DNA of 64,000 nucleotides, taken from RGIG1927 sp045546275 (GTDB lineage: Bacteria; Bacillota; Clostridia; UMGS1883). The translations under genes and the position numbers were made by a program. The stretch is taken from the NCBI GenBank assembly GCA_045546275.1, contig JAZQCM010000031.1, positions 1-64,000 on the forward strand. The letters run 5' to 3'. Below the pieces are notes generated by a model, which searched no databases, was not told the DNA's origin, and worked only from the letters and a program-made list of their open reading frames with translations. How positions within the stretch are numbered: the first letter of the stretch is position 1; every line of letters begins with the position of its first letter. This document shows positions 50,486-58,183 of the stretch, one piece after another.

Positions 50486-50686
50486 TTATATGTTATATGT
50501 TTTATTTACAAATTCTTCAAACTTCTTTCTTTTAATCTGGGGTCTATTCCCATTCCATAGTATGTAATCTGCATTAGGATTCACATTAATCAGTTGCCTC
50601 AGCTTATTTTCTCCTATGCGAAAATATGCTGCTGCCTCCTCTATAGACAAGGTATATTTCTCCCATATAGGTATTTGAATTTGCAT
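50486..50686 (-). CDS. xis: Tn916-type excisionase
   Basis: A 66-aa winged-helix protein. The start at 50686 (MQIQIPIWEKYTLSIEEAAA) follows AAGGTGG; the upstream frame is not part of the protein. It resembles Tn916 Xis over its full length: PIWE-YTL-IEEA, FRIGENKLR, NPNADYILWNGNRPQIKRK. It bends DNA at the element ends and directs excision with Int. Confidence 0.93.
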   Translation of the reverse strand: MQIQIPIWEKYTLSIEEAAAYFRIGENKLRQLINVNPNADYILWNGNRPQIKRKKFEEFVNKTYNI

Positions 50687-50982
50687 TATTGCACCACCTT
50701 GCTTGAATTTCAATTTATACCGCCCCTTTTTAACAGCCGTTGGCTCGGCTACATAGCTTCTAAGCTCTCCCGGGTACTCCGGAAGGACCATAGTCAAGTA
50801 TCAATTACTAACCGTATGTTTCATCGCATCCCGATTTGCCATAAATCGGTTTATAATCTGCTATTTATCGCTCGTGTTTTCACAGTCATGGCGTAGCAAT
50901 TAACGTGCTACCTTAAGCTTTGGTCATACAGTCTTACGATTAAAAAGGTGCCTATTTAATTATCAATGTACAGGATTGAAAG
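50687..50982. other. Intergenic region upstream of xis
   Basis: I see no gene. A small hairpin GTAGCA / TGCTAC is at 50893-50911, and CTCCCGGGTACTCCGG lies at 50765-50780. It probably holds the xis-int promoter and the regulatory region of the element. Confidence 0.4.
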
Positions 50983-51327
50983 TTATACACCTACTTTAGG
51001 CATTGAAAATTTATTCAATATATTACATACAATAACTTTCTTTTCATCGCTAATGTCTATCATTATTTCTTGCAAGCATCGCTCCTCATCGTCCGAAAGA
51101 TATAAGAACAATTCATTGCGGTACCCATCCATAATGAATACGCCACCATTGATGCCATTTTTGGTGTATATAGGTGCATATCGGCTAAGAAAACTAATAT
51201 CATTATATGCCGTGTTTTTGCACACGGAAAACATTTCACTCAGTTCAGAAACGGTAATTCTTCTTCGTTGTATAAGCATAAATAATGTTTCTATTCTTCG
51301 TTCAAAACATGACATTTTACTCTTCAC
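50983..51327 (-). CDS. Helix-turn-helix regulator (HTH_11/DeoR-like N-terminal)
   Basis: About 114 aa; GTG 51327 lies 10 bases after GGAGG and is preferred to the ATG at 51351, which overlaps that site. Residues about 10-60 form a winged helix (MSCFERRIETLFMLIQRRRI, then VSELSEMFSVCKNTAYNDIS). The rest is short, without the WYL or sugar-phosphate domain of longer relatives. The role is unknown; by position it could regulate excision or the agr locus. Confidence 0.7.
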   Translation of the reverse strand: MKSKMSCFERRIETLFMLIQRRRITVSELSEMFSVCKNTAYNDISFLSRYAPIYTKNGINGGVFIMDGYRNELFLYLSDDEERCLQEIMIDISDEKKVIVCNILNKFSMPKVGV

Positions 51328-51441
51328 AACCGCTGCACCTCCTTTCGACACTTATTTTAGCAATTAAACTCCCAATATAACTGTGAGTTTCTAAAATTTT
51401 TTTCGTGTCTATACTTGCCTCAATAAAAACATTTAAAATGC

Positions 51442-51471
51442 GAAAAGAGAGCTCCAAAGAGCCCTCTTTTC
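51442..51471. terminator. Terminator of the agr operon
   Basis: Stem GAAAAGAGAGCTC / GAGCCCTCTTTTC (one mismatch) with a 4-base loop, 13 bp after the agrD stop on the minus strand. Confidence 0.8.
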
Positions 51472-51483
51472 TTAAATAGGTAT

Positions 51484-51633
51484 TTAATATTTTCTATACT
51501 TTGCTAAACTTTCAGGTGCTTCCGGCTGATAATATGTCGCAATACACATATTGTCCAGTGAAGTTATCGCTGTTAAAAACGCATATGAACACATAATACA
51601 ACCAAGCTTAAATATAATGTTTTTAAATTTCAC
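51484..51633 (-). CDS. agrD: AgrD-type cyclic autoinducer peptide precursor
   Basis: A 49-aa peptide starting with GTG 3 bp after the agrB stop, with GGAGG upstream. It has the three parts of AgrD: an amphipathic N-terminal leader (KFKNIIFKLG), a core ending in SLDNMC30IATY, and a charged C-terminal tail starting YQPEAPESL. By analogy with Listeria and Clostridium AgrD, the signal would be a thiolactone between Cys30 and Tyr34 (ring C-I-A-T-Y) with an undetermined N-terminal tail. AgrB would remove the C-terminal tail. Confidence 0.93.
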   Translation of the reverse strand: MKFKNIIFKLGCIMCSYAFLTAITSLDNMCIATYYQPEAPESLAKYRKY

Positions 51634-51636
51634 CGT

Positions 51637-52221
51637 TTAACCCTCCTTTTTCATGTTTTTATGTATCCCTAACAAAAGGGAAATACTAACTTGAAACAAT
51701 GCCAAAGAAATACACAGTGATAATGAATGAATACGAAAATATTGCAGAAGGATTACAAGCACAGAAAAACATCCAAGCAATATCAAACTATAAACCCTAT
51801 GTTTTCTTCTCAATCCAATACTAACAGGATTATTTTTATGACTAACAGGTGCAAGCTTTACTATTATTAATAAGGATACCAAAAGTGTTGTCAATAATAT
51901 TATATTCTCCAAAAACGCTGGGACAAACATCACTATCAAAATAATTGCTAAATATGATGCTATCGACATTATACCACACATCAAATGAGTTTCAGCATGA
52001 TAACCTCCTGCATGATGTCTCATTAAAACAACGGTTATTACATAAAATATTGTTTCTATATAATATCTTGTTGCAATCATCATCAGAAAAATAATTCCCC
52101 AATTAATCGCACTCATTATTAGTATTTCATATCCATAAGCGTAAGCATCAATTTCATCTTTGGAAACTATTCCTTTTGCACAAAAAAAATGTGCTATTTT
52201 TTTTGATAGGCTCTTAATCAT
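51637..52221 (-). CDS. agrB: AgrB-type accessory gene regulator protease
   Basis: A 194-aa membrane endopeptidase that cuts AgrD at its C-terminal side and forms the thiolactone. The start at 52221 (MIKSLSKKIAHFF) follows GGGGGG; a start at 52260 is unsupported. The catalytic His75 and Cys82 lie in RHHAGGYHAETHLMC with the same 7-residue spacing as in Staphylococcus AgrB. About six membrane helices follow. It is directly followed by agrD. Confidence 0.95.
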   Translation of the reverse strand: MIKSLSKKIAHFFCAKGIVSKDEIDAYAYGYEILIMSAINWGIIFLMMIATRYYIETIFYVITVVLMRHHAGGYHAETHLMCGIMSIASYLAIILIVMFVPAFLENIILLTTLLVSLLIIVKLAPVSHKNNPVSIGLRRKHRVYSLILLGCFSVLVILLQYFRIHSLSLCISLALFQVSISLLLGIHKNMKKEG

Positions 52222-52241
52222 AATTCTCAGCCCCCCAAATA

Positions 52242-52307
52242 AACATAGCACAATTTTCAAATATTTTTCAATTAAACAGCGTGAATGAGTGTTATTTCAA
52301 CGTGAAT
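52242..52307 (-). promoter_or_regulatory. agrBD promoter with putative AgrA direct repeats
   Basis: On the minus strand ATTCACGTTG (52307-52298) and ATTCACGCTG (52286-52277) are direct repeats exactly 21 bp apart, two helical turns. Fifteen bases after the start of the second repeat lies TTGAAA (52271-52266), and 18 bp further an extended -10, TGC-TATGTT (52247-52242). The non-optimal spacer fits an activator-dependent promoter. If this -10 is correct, the 5' leader before agrB is very short. The same arrangement precedes the RiPP operon. Confidence 0.65.
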
Positions 52308-52310
52308 TTA

Positions 52311-53603
52311 TTATAAATTTTCAAATTCGATACAACAAGTTGTTACTCCATTTGAATATGAAATGTTAAAAACTCCATCATATTTTCCAATAGTTCTCTT
52401 TATACTATCTATGCCAAACCCATGATTTATCAAATCTTTCTTTGATGTCAGTATATGATTACTTATTATTTTTTGAGGCAACGATGAATTTTCAATATGT
52501 ATCCTTACCTTGTTTTCATTAGAGCTTATATCAATAACGATAAATTTTTCCCTATCTCCAAGTTTTTGACACGCCTCTATCGCATTATTTATTGCATTGC
52601 AAAGAATCGTGCTTTTATCTATAGCAGGAATATTTATTGATTTAGTTAAATTATGAGCTTTTACCAAATACTTAATGCCATATTTAGCAGCACTTTTCGA
52701 TTCCACATTCAATATTGAATCTAACGCAATATCTCCTGTATAAATAATACTGGTCGGCAATATCGACAGGTTTTCCAAGCTTTCTGACAATTCCATCGTC
52801 TCCGAAAAAGCATTCTGCTTAATCATTTCCTTCATTACTTCTATATGCTTACATATATTATGTCTCAGTCTCCGAAGTTCATTTTCGTTAATTTCAAGCA
52901 ATTGATAGCTTTCAATTTGATTTTTTATCAATTCTTCTGCGGCAACAAGTCGAATTTTAGAGGAATAAGTATCCATAAATTCAAAAGTCATAATATTAAA
53001 ATATAATAACCCCACAACGACTAGTAAAAGAGCAAATATATATCGTATATCACTAATTCCGGAAATCATTATAAAAGCATCTAAACTTATAACGATAAAC
53101 AAACTAAACAATGGGAATAAAGCCATCATAGCACGATATTTTAATGTGACATCCATACTTTTTTGTTTTGATACGGTTACAAAAATTGATAAAACAGAAA
53201 ACAGTATCACGCTAGTCAAGCACATTCCTATATAACGTTCTAACCCTGGCGTTGTCGCATGTGACCCATATACTGCATCCATCATGCACGACATAGTGAA
53301 TCTACAAATGATATCAGTTATAAATACTGAGACAAAATACAACACAAACGTCGCTATTTTCTTTAAAATTAAATCATTATATAAAACTACTATTAATAAT
53401 CCCCACAACAAGCTTGTAATAGCTATATTTATATATGTATCTATCGGAACAAATGAACGTGCAATATGAACTATCAAGACGCCAAAAACAGATATTCCCT
53501 TATAGAAACTTTTCATCTCCCGATGGGTCAACATATTTCCAAAAAAGAAAACCGCTATAAACAACTCTATAACCGCATTTGCGATTTCAATTACCAAACT
53601 CAT
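52311..53603 (-). CDS. agrC: AgrC-type sensor histidine kinase
   Basis: A 430-aa membrane kinase. Residues 1-205 contain about six membrane helices, the autoinducer-sensing part. The H-box His248 lies in RRLRHNICKHIEVMK. The GHKL ATPase follows with N-box NAINNAIEACQKL and a C-terminal block HGFGIDSIKRTIGKYDGV. The start overlaps the agrA stop by 4 bp. The partner is AgrA next door. Confidence 0.93.
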   Translation of the reverse strand: MSLVIEIANAVIELFIAVFFFGNMLTHREMKSFYKGISVFGVLIVHIARSFVPIDTYINIAITSLLWGLLIVVLYNDLILKKIATFVLYFVSVFITDIICRFTMSCMMDAVYGSHATTPGLERYIGMCLTSVILFSVLSIFVTVSKQKSMDVTLKYRAMMALFPLFSLFIVISLDAFIMISGISDIRYIFALLLVVVGLLYFNIMTFEFMDTYSSKIRLVAAEELIKNQIESYQLLEINENELRRLRHNICKHIEVMKEMIKQNAFSETMELSESLENLSILPTSIIYTGDIALDSILNVESKSAAKYGIKYLVKAHNLTKSINIPAIDKSTILCNAINNAIEACQKLGDREKFIVIDISSNENKVRIHIENSSLPQKIISNHILTSKKDLINHGFGIDSIKRTIGKYDGVFNISYSNGVTTCCIEFENL

Positions 53604-54301
53604 AATCCCTCACTACCCATATTATAATTCAAATACTTTTCTATTACCTCATCTTTATATCTAATACCAATTGGTATAGCATCCGCCCCTTTAGTATTCA
53701 TTATGAAATAGCTCCCATTTTTTATTGCCTGAATATATTGGATGTTTACAATATAACTACGATGGCAGCGCAAAAAACCAAACTCACATAATTCTTCATA
53801 CATATCCTTAATTTGCTTATATATCTCAAACTCACCCTTTTTGGAATGAATTTTGAGAATATGATCAAAAACTTCTATGTAATATATTTCATCGAGAGCA
53901 ACAACAAATGTCTTATCCTTGTATGAACCTTTGATTTTTTTGTTTTGTCTACAAAACTCTACGAATACTTCTTTTATTTGCTTTTCTATCAGTTGTTCCG
54001 GCTCGTTCTTCAAGATATATCTAAACGCCTTATATTCATATCCTTTAATAGCATATTTACGGTAATTTGTAAAAAACACAATTATACATTTTGGATTGTT
54101 CATTCTCAGGAATCGAACAATTTGAAACCCATTTGCCCCTGTCTCAAGCTCAATATCAAGAAATGCAATATCAAAAGGAATCCCTGTATTTTTGAGGGAT
54201 TCAGCCGTTGAAAATCTAGATATTGTACAATTATATTTTTCCAACTTATTTTCAAGAGAATCCAAGAATTCTCTATCATCGTCGCAAAGAACAACCCTCA
54301 T
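53600..54301 (-). CDS. agrA: AgrA-type response regulator with LytTR domain
   Basis: A 233-aa regulator. The receiver domain (1-120) has acidic residues D7-D9 and the phosphorylated Asp49 in DIAFLDIE. The LytTR DNA-binding domain (about 135-230) shows IYYIEVFDHILKIHSKKGEF in its first strands and FLRCHRSYIVNIQYI. LytTR proteins bind direct repeats of about 9-10 bp spaced two helical turns apart, exactly what is seen at 52277-52307 and 54821-54851. Confidence 0.94.
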   Translation of the reverse strand: MRVVLCDDDREFLDSLENKLEKYNCTISRFSTAESLKNTGIPFDIAFLDIELETGANGFQIVRFLRMNNPKCIIVFFTNYRKYAIKGYEYKAFRYILKNEPEQLIEKQIKEVFVEFCRQNKKIKGSYKDKTFVVALDEIYYIEVFDHILKIHSKKGEFEIYKQIKDMYEELCEFGFLRCHRSYIVNIQYIQAIKNGSYFIMNTKGADAIPIGIRYKDEVIEKYLNYNMGSEGL

Positions 54302-54326
54302 AAAATTCCCCTCCTACTGCTACACT

Positions 54327-54662
54327 TTAAAATATTTTGTCTAACGCTGTTACAACCTCGAGCACACATTCTTTTTCCGAAACCGTAAAATTCTTCATTC
54401 GATGAAATATCATTTTTTCAACTTCATCAAAATTTTCCGGCATAGGATTTAACACGCTATTACACAACAGATAATCCAATGACACTGACAACTCTTGCGA
54501 AATGCTGACAAAAGTGTTGATACCAGCTTTTCTTGCACCCGATTCTATTTGCGAATAAAAACTCGGTGTTATACCAATCTTTTCTGCCACAGTTTCTTGA
54601 GTTAATCCTAATTCTTTCCTGCGAGTCCGTATTCGCAAGCCGGATTCTACATAATCAATCAT
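54327..54662 (-). CDS. XRE-family regulator upstream of agrA
   Basis: A 111-aa protein with an N-terminal Cro/C1 helix-turn-helix (8-65; ELGLTQETVAEKIGITPSFY) and a short helical tail (MPENFDEVEKMIFHRMKNF). It starts the agr operon and lies divergent to the RiPP operon. A 16-bp palindrome 39 bp before its start is a candidate binding site, so it may set the basal level of both units. Confidence 0.85.
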   Translation of the reverse strand: MIDYVESGLRIRTRRKELGLTQETVAEKIGITPSFYSQIESGARKAGINTFVSISQELSVSLDYLLCNSVLNPMPENFDEVEKMIFHRMKNFTVSEKECVLEVVTALDKIF

Positions 54663-54700
54663 ATTATTTTTAAACCATCCCTGCTATTTATTCCAAGTAT

Positions 54701-54716
54701 ACTATTAGCTTATAGT
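54701..54716. promoter_or_regulatory. Palindromic operator candidate
   Basis: ACTATTAGCTTATAGT is a palindrome except for the two T positions flanking the central AGCT. It lies in the divergent region, nearest to the XRE gene. Confidence 0.5.
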
Positions 54717-54773
54717 GGATATTTTATTACATGTTGCAATAAAAGTTAATAGACAGCAAGCCAATAATTGTGT

Positions 54774-54802
54774 TTGCTTTTTGTCGAAATTTGTTGTATA
54801 AT
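54774..54802 (+). promoter_or_regulatory. Strong constitutive-looking promoter, direction of the RiPP operon
   Basis: TTGCTT (54774-54779) and a perfect TATAAT (54797-54802) with 17-bp spacing. It lies upstream of the AgrA-type repeats and would transcribe through them. Confidence 0.55.
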
Positions 54803-54820
54803 ACGTATATCGATGTAATA

Positions 54821-54885
54821 ATTTGCGTTACAACACCATGTATTCACGCTATTAACATTGAAACTCATCATAGATTTGATATCAT
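54821..54885 (+). promoter_or_regulatory. RiPP operon promoter with putative AgrA direct repeats
   Basis: ATTTGCGTTA (54821-54830) and ATTCACGCTA (54842-54851) are direct repeats exactly 21 bp apart. They match the agrBD pair in sequence and order (first repeat ending CGTTR, second ending CGCTR). TTGAAA follows 16 bases after the start of the second repeat (54858-54863), then an extended -10 TGA-TATCAT (54880-54885, 16-bp spacer). Transcription would start near 54892. Confidence 0.65.
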
Positions 54886-54947
54886 ACTAAATGGAATTGA
54901 CCATGCAGGAAATATTAATAATACTTGATATAGGAGTGGTTATATTA

Positions 54948-55163
54948 ATGATGGGGGTTTGGTTGTGTGAATTATTTAATCAAATGTTCGATAAAAGGAT
55001 CTATCTAGATACAAAAATTTTCTATACAGGTTTGTCTAGTTTAGACATTTTAGCTTTTTTATTAAGTATAGAAAATAATTATGGATGTAATTTAAGTAGT
55101 TGCGGTATCCTCGGAGATGCCGAATTAACTGTAGCTAAAATCTGTCACTCACTAAATAAATAA
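54948..55163 (+). CDS. Acyl-carrier-protein-related peptide maturation protein
   Basis: A 71-aa protein. The start at 54948 has GGAG upstream and lies about 56 bases after the predicted transcript start; the ATG at 54891 would be at the transcript start. The sequence follows the acyl carrier fold: ELFNQMFDK helix I, TKIFYTGL loop, SSLDILAFLLSIENNYG helix II with Ser31 at the phosphopantetheine position (SSL for DSL), and a final helix TVAKICHSL. It resembles the ACP-related protein (TIGR04067) found with CcpM-type maturases. The role in maturation is unknown. Confidence 0.75.
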   Translation: MMGVWLCELFNQMFDKRIYLDTKIFYTGLSSLDILAFLLSIENNYGCNLSSCGILGDAELTVAKICHSLNK

Positions 55164-55190
55164 CAAATACACAAGGAAAGTTGGTGCTCT

Positions 55191-56360
55191 ATGTACAAAT
55201 TGTCAAAATATACAATATTAGAGAAGATGGATTCAAATACGATATTACACTGTCTCAAAAATGGTGCCACCATAATATTAAGTGACGAAAAAAACATATT
55301 TTCAAATATTATAGAGTCAAATTTTGATAAAATTTCTACAGAAGATTTGAATTTATTGCTTGACAATGAGTTCTTGGTAAGCTTTGACACAAATGAGGCT
55401 TCCATTGATAAGGATGCATTGAACAAAATCATATCAGCAATAACTGACAATAGTTATTTGGATATATCAATTGATTTAAGCCACCTGGAAAGCTCTAAAG
55501 TTTCAAATGACTTTAAAAATTTATTTATAGATGGAATTACAAAACTGATAGACGAACGGTCGATAAGCCAAGTATCCATTACACTGATTACCGGAAATAC
55601 TCTTAAAAGCCATGAAATAAATGATTTTATGGATGACTTGTCCTTTTGTTTATTACAAAAAAGTGTTGAACTTTGTATAGACTATATATTATTGAATTAC
55701 ATGAGTTTTGATGACAATTTAAATACAAACTATACTAAAATCATTAAATTCGTCTATACTTACGACGAATTTATGCGGGTTAAAAACATGTTGGAAACTT
55801 TTCTGTTTAAAGATTTCATTGTGGAGTTATGGGTGCAGTGTACATATTCACAAAGCACTTATTTATCCGAAATCCAAACAGCCTTTAAAGGTTCAAATAT
55901 TATGTTATATCTAGATTTAGTTGATGAAAATGCCACACACGTTATAAAAGATGAAGGATTAGTAAAATACTTTAACATATTTCAAGGAGAAGTTTTTTCT
56001 AATCGAGATTCACTTTTTTTACAGCCACTCGGAATGATTTGCAGATGTAGTTTAGCTAATAGTATTATTGTTGATGAATCTTTAAATATAAAGAAATGCT
56101 TTTGCTATTCAGATGATGATGCAAATATAATTGGTTGTATATGTAAAGATGGAATAATTTTTAATGAAAATTACAATAAATTTAAATACTCATACTCCAA
56201 AATGAACAAATTCAAAGAATGTATGCAATGTGAATTTATTTTTTATTGTTGTATGGCAAGTTGTGTATGGCAATATGCAAATAACAAACCATCATGTCCT
56301 AAACAAAAATATTTTACAAATGATTTTTTACGTTTAATAGGACAGAATCTTTTGACGTAA
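55191..56360 (+). CDS. SPASM-type protein without radical-SAM cysteine triad
   Basis: A 389-aa protein. The C terminus has a SPASM-like set of cysteines: C344-x2-C347-x5-C353, C358 and C369, with earlier Cys in CRCS and KKCFCY. The N-terminal 280 residues show the strand and helix pattern of a radical SAM barrel (YLDISIDLSHLE where LT-xCN-xC-xYC would be), but contain no CxxxCxxC. It could be a pseudoenzyme that binds the precursor or partners the active maturase, or an auxiliary-cluster protein. I know no named family for it. Confidence 0.75.
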   Translation: MYKLSKYTILEKMDSNTILHCLKNGATIILSDEKNIFSNIIESNFDKISTEDLNLLLDNEFLVSFDTNEASIDKDALNKIISAITDNSYLDISIDLSHLESSKVSNDFKNLFIDGITKLIDERSISQVSITLITGNTLKSHEINDFMDDLSFCLLQKSVELCIDYILLNYMSFDDNLNTNYTKIIKFVYTYDEFMRVKNMLETFLFKDFIVELWVQCTYSQSTYLSEIQTAFKGSNIMLYLDLVDENATHVIKDEGLVKYFNIFQGEVFSNRDSLFLQPLGMICRCSLANSIIVDESLNIKKCFCYSDDDANIIGCICKDGIIFNENYNKFKYSYSKMNKFKECMQCEFIFYCCMASCVWQYANNKPSCPKQKYFTNDFLRLIGQNLLT

Positions 56361-56397
56361 CAGAATAATAAATTTACAGAAGAAAGGTTGTTTATTT

Positions 56398-58179
56398 ATG
56401 CGCAACTATAATGGTAGACTGAAAAACGTATGGAAATCTTTATGTTATATATTTCTAAAATCAAAGAAATACTTTTTGTTTAAGCTTATCAATTCAATAT
56501 TCTTCGGAATTACTCCAGTTGTAACTGCATTATTGACAAAAGAAATCATAAACTGTGTAATGTCTCCAATTGAGAAGGAAAATCACCTTGCTTTTATTTA
56601 TATAGCAATTATTTTTATCATAACTATATTTAGCGCTTCGTTAAACTATATAAAAAAAATACACGAGCCTATTTTAAACTCTAATATAGAATTACAGCTT
56701 AACAAAGATTTAATTTACAAAACAAGCAGGGTTCCGTTGTCATTTTTCGACGACAGTACATCTTATGATGAAATGGAAGCCGCATCTAGAGAAATTTCAA
56801 GTTTTACAAGCATTGTTGACAGCATATTTAACATTATTTCTTCATCAATTTCATTGTTCATGCTTTTCCCCATAATATGCGAATTAAATTATGTATTAGT
56901 TCTTCTTATTATTATCATCCATATACCCGTTGGCGTAATCCAGTTTTCAATGAAAAGCGACAATTTTATTTGGACTAATGAAATAAGAAAAACGAGTAGA
57001 TGCGTAAATGGAACAAAGCATATGTTAATTAGCAGATATTATGCAGAAGAAGTTCGTGTTTTTTCTTTATTCAACTGGTTGTTTAATAAGTTTACCAATT
57101 ATTATAATGAACTAAATAAAATACGCTTTACTAAAAACTCTATTGTTGGCAGAAAAACTTTTATATGCGACTCCCTGCTCGCTCTTCTGTCAGTAATTTT
57201 AAATTCAGTATTAATACTTATGACTATTTCAAAGAGAATCTTGGTTTCTGATTTCGCAGTGTTTGGCACATATACAAGCAGGCTCACCTCTAGTATCTCT
57301 GAGGTCATAAATTGCCTCACGTTATTAAAAGAAAAAGAGCTCTTTCTTACCAATCTATTTTCCTTCCTGGAAACTACAAACGAAATCAAATATATAAATA
57401 GCGGCAAAGCAACTACAATAAATAAGGCTTCAATAGAATTTAGAAATGTCTCTTTTTCTTATCCTAAAACTGGAAAACGAGTATTGAAAAATGTCTCTTT
57501 TTCAATTGATTTTGGAGAAATGTTGGCAATCGTAGGGTTAAATGGTGCTGGAAAATCTACCATTATAAAGCTATTATTAAGATTTTATGAACCTAGTAGT
57601 GGTGAAATTCTACTAAACAATGTAAACATTAACGAATATTCATTAGATGAATATTATAAATTAATCTCCATAGTATTTCAAAATCCAATGACCTATCCGT
57701 TCTCTCTCCGCGAAAACATTTTATTTGACGGGCACGAACCAAATGATAATTTAAGTGGATATAAGTGGATTCAAAAAATAGTTGAGAACTGCCCAAATGG
57801 ATTAGACACAATCCTACTTCCTCATTTGGATCCCACGGGAATAGATATTTCTATCGGTGAGGCTCAAAGAGTCGCTTTTGCAAGAGCAATTTCTAAAAAA
57901 GAATATAAAATTCTTATTTTAGATGAGCCAACAAGTTCTATGGATGCAGAAATAGAATATGAGTTATTTAAGGATATGCGCAATATTTGCCATAATAAAA
58001 CTTCAATTATAATTTCTCATCGCCTATCCTCAGTTGTTATTGCAGATAAAATAATTGTATTATCCGATAATCATATTGTAGAAGAAGGTACCCATGAGCA
58101 ACTCATGAAAAATAACGGAAAATATTCTGATTTGTTTAAAATGCAGGCAGAAAAATACATTGCAGAGGCAGGAGGTTGA
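56398..58179 (+). CDS. ABC exporter (fused membrane and ATPase domains)
   Basis: A 593-aa half-transporter that works as a dimer. Six membrane helices (about 25-310) precede the ATPase: Walker A GLNGAGKST (about 380), signature ISIGEAQR (in place of LSGGQ, about 487), Walker B ILILDEPTSS (about 505) and H-loop IIISHRL. There is no N-terminal C39 peptidase, so it would export a peptide whose leader is removed elsewhere. It lies in the middle of the RiPP operon. Confidence 0.93.
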   Translation: MRNYNGRLKNVWKSLCYIFLKSKKYFLFKLINSIFFGITPVVTALLTKEIINCVMSPIEKENHLAFIYIAIIFIITIFSASLNYIKKIHEPILNSNIELQLNKDLIYKTSRVPLSFFDDSTSYDEMEAASREISSFTSIVDSIFNIISSSISLFMLFPIICELNYVLVLLIIIIHIPVGVIQFSMKSDNFIWTNEIRKTSRCVNGTKHMLISRYYAEEVRVFSLFNWLFNKFTNYYNELNKIRFTKNSIVGRKTFICDSLLALLSVILNSVLILMTISKRILVSDFAVFGTYTSRLTSSISEVINCLTLLKEKELFLTNLFSFLETTNEIKYINSGKATTINKASIEFRNVSFSYPKTGKRVLKNVSFSIDFGEMLAIVGLNGAGKSTIIKLLLRFYEPSSGEILLNNVNINEYSLDEYYKLISIVFQNPMTYPFSLRENILFDGHEPNDNLSGYKWIQKIVENCPNGLDTILLPHLDPTGIDISIGEAQRVAFARAISKKEYKILILDEPTSSMDAEIEYELFKDMRNICHNKTSIIISHRLSSVVIADKIIVLSDNHIVEEGTHEQLMKNNGKYSDLFKMQAEKYIAEAGG

Positions 58180-58183
58180 TATT

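Noticed and set aside
50687..50797. N-terminal extension of Xis
   Set aside because: The upstream residues do not belong to the Xis family and AAGGTGG marks the start at 50686.
54891..54947. Upstream start for the ACP-like protein
   Set aside because: The ATG at 54891 lies at the predicted transcript start, lacks a ribosome-binding site and adds a hydrophobic stretch not found in acyl carrier proteins.
58160..58183. ATG 58160 as start of the kinase-like gene
   Set aside because: It lies inside the ABC transporter gene without ribosome-binding site, whereas AGGAGG is ideally placed for TTG 58184.
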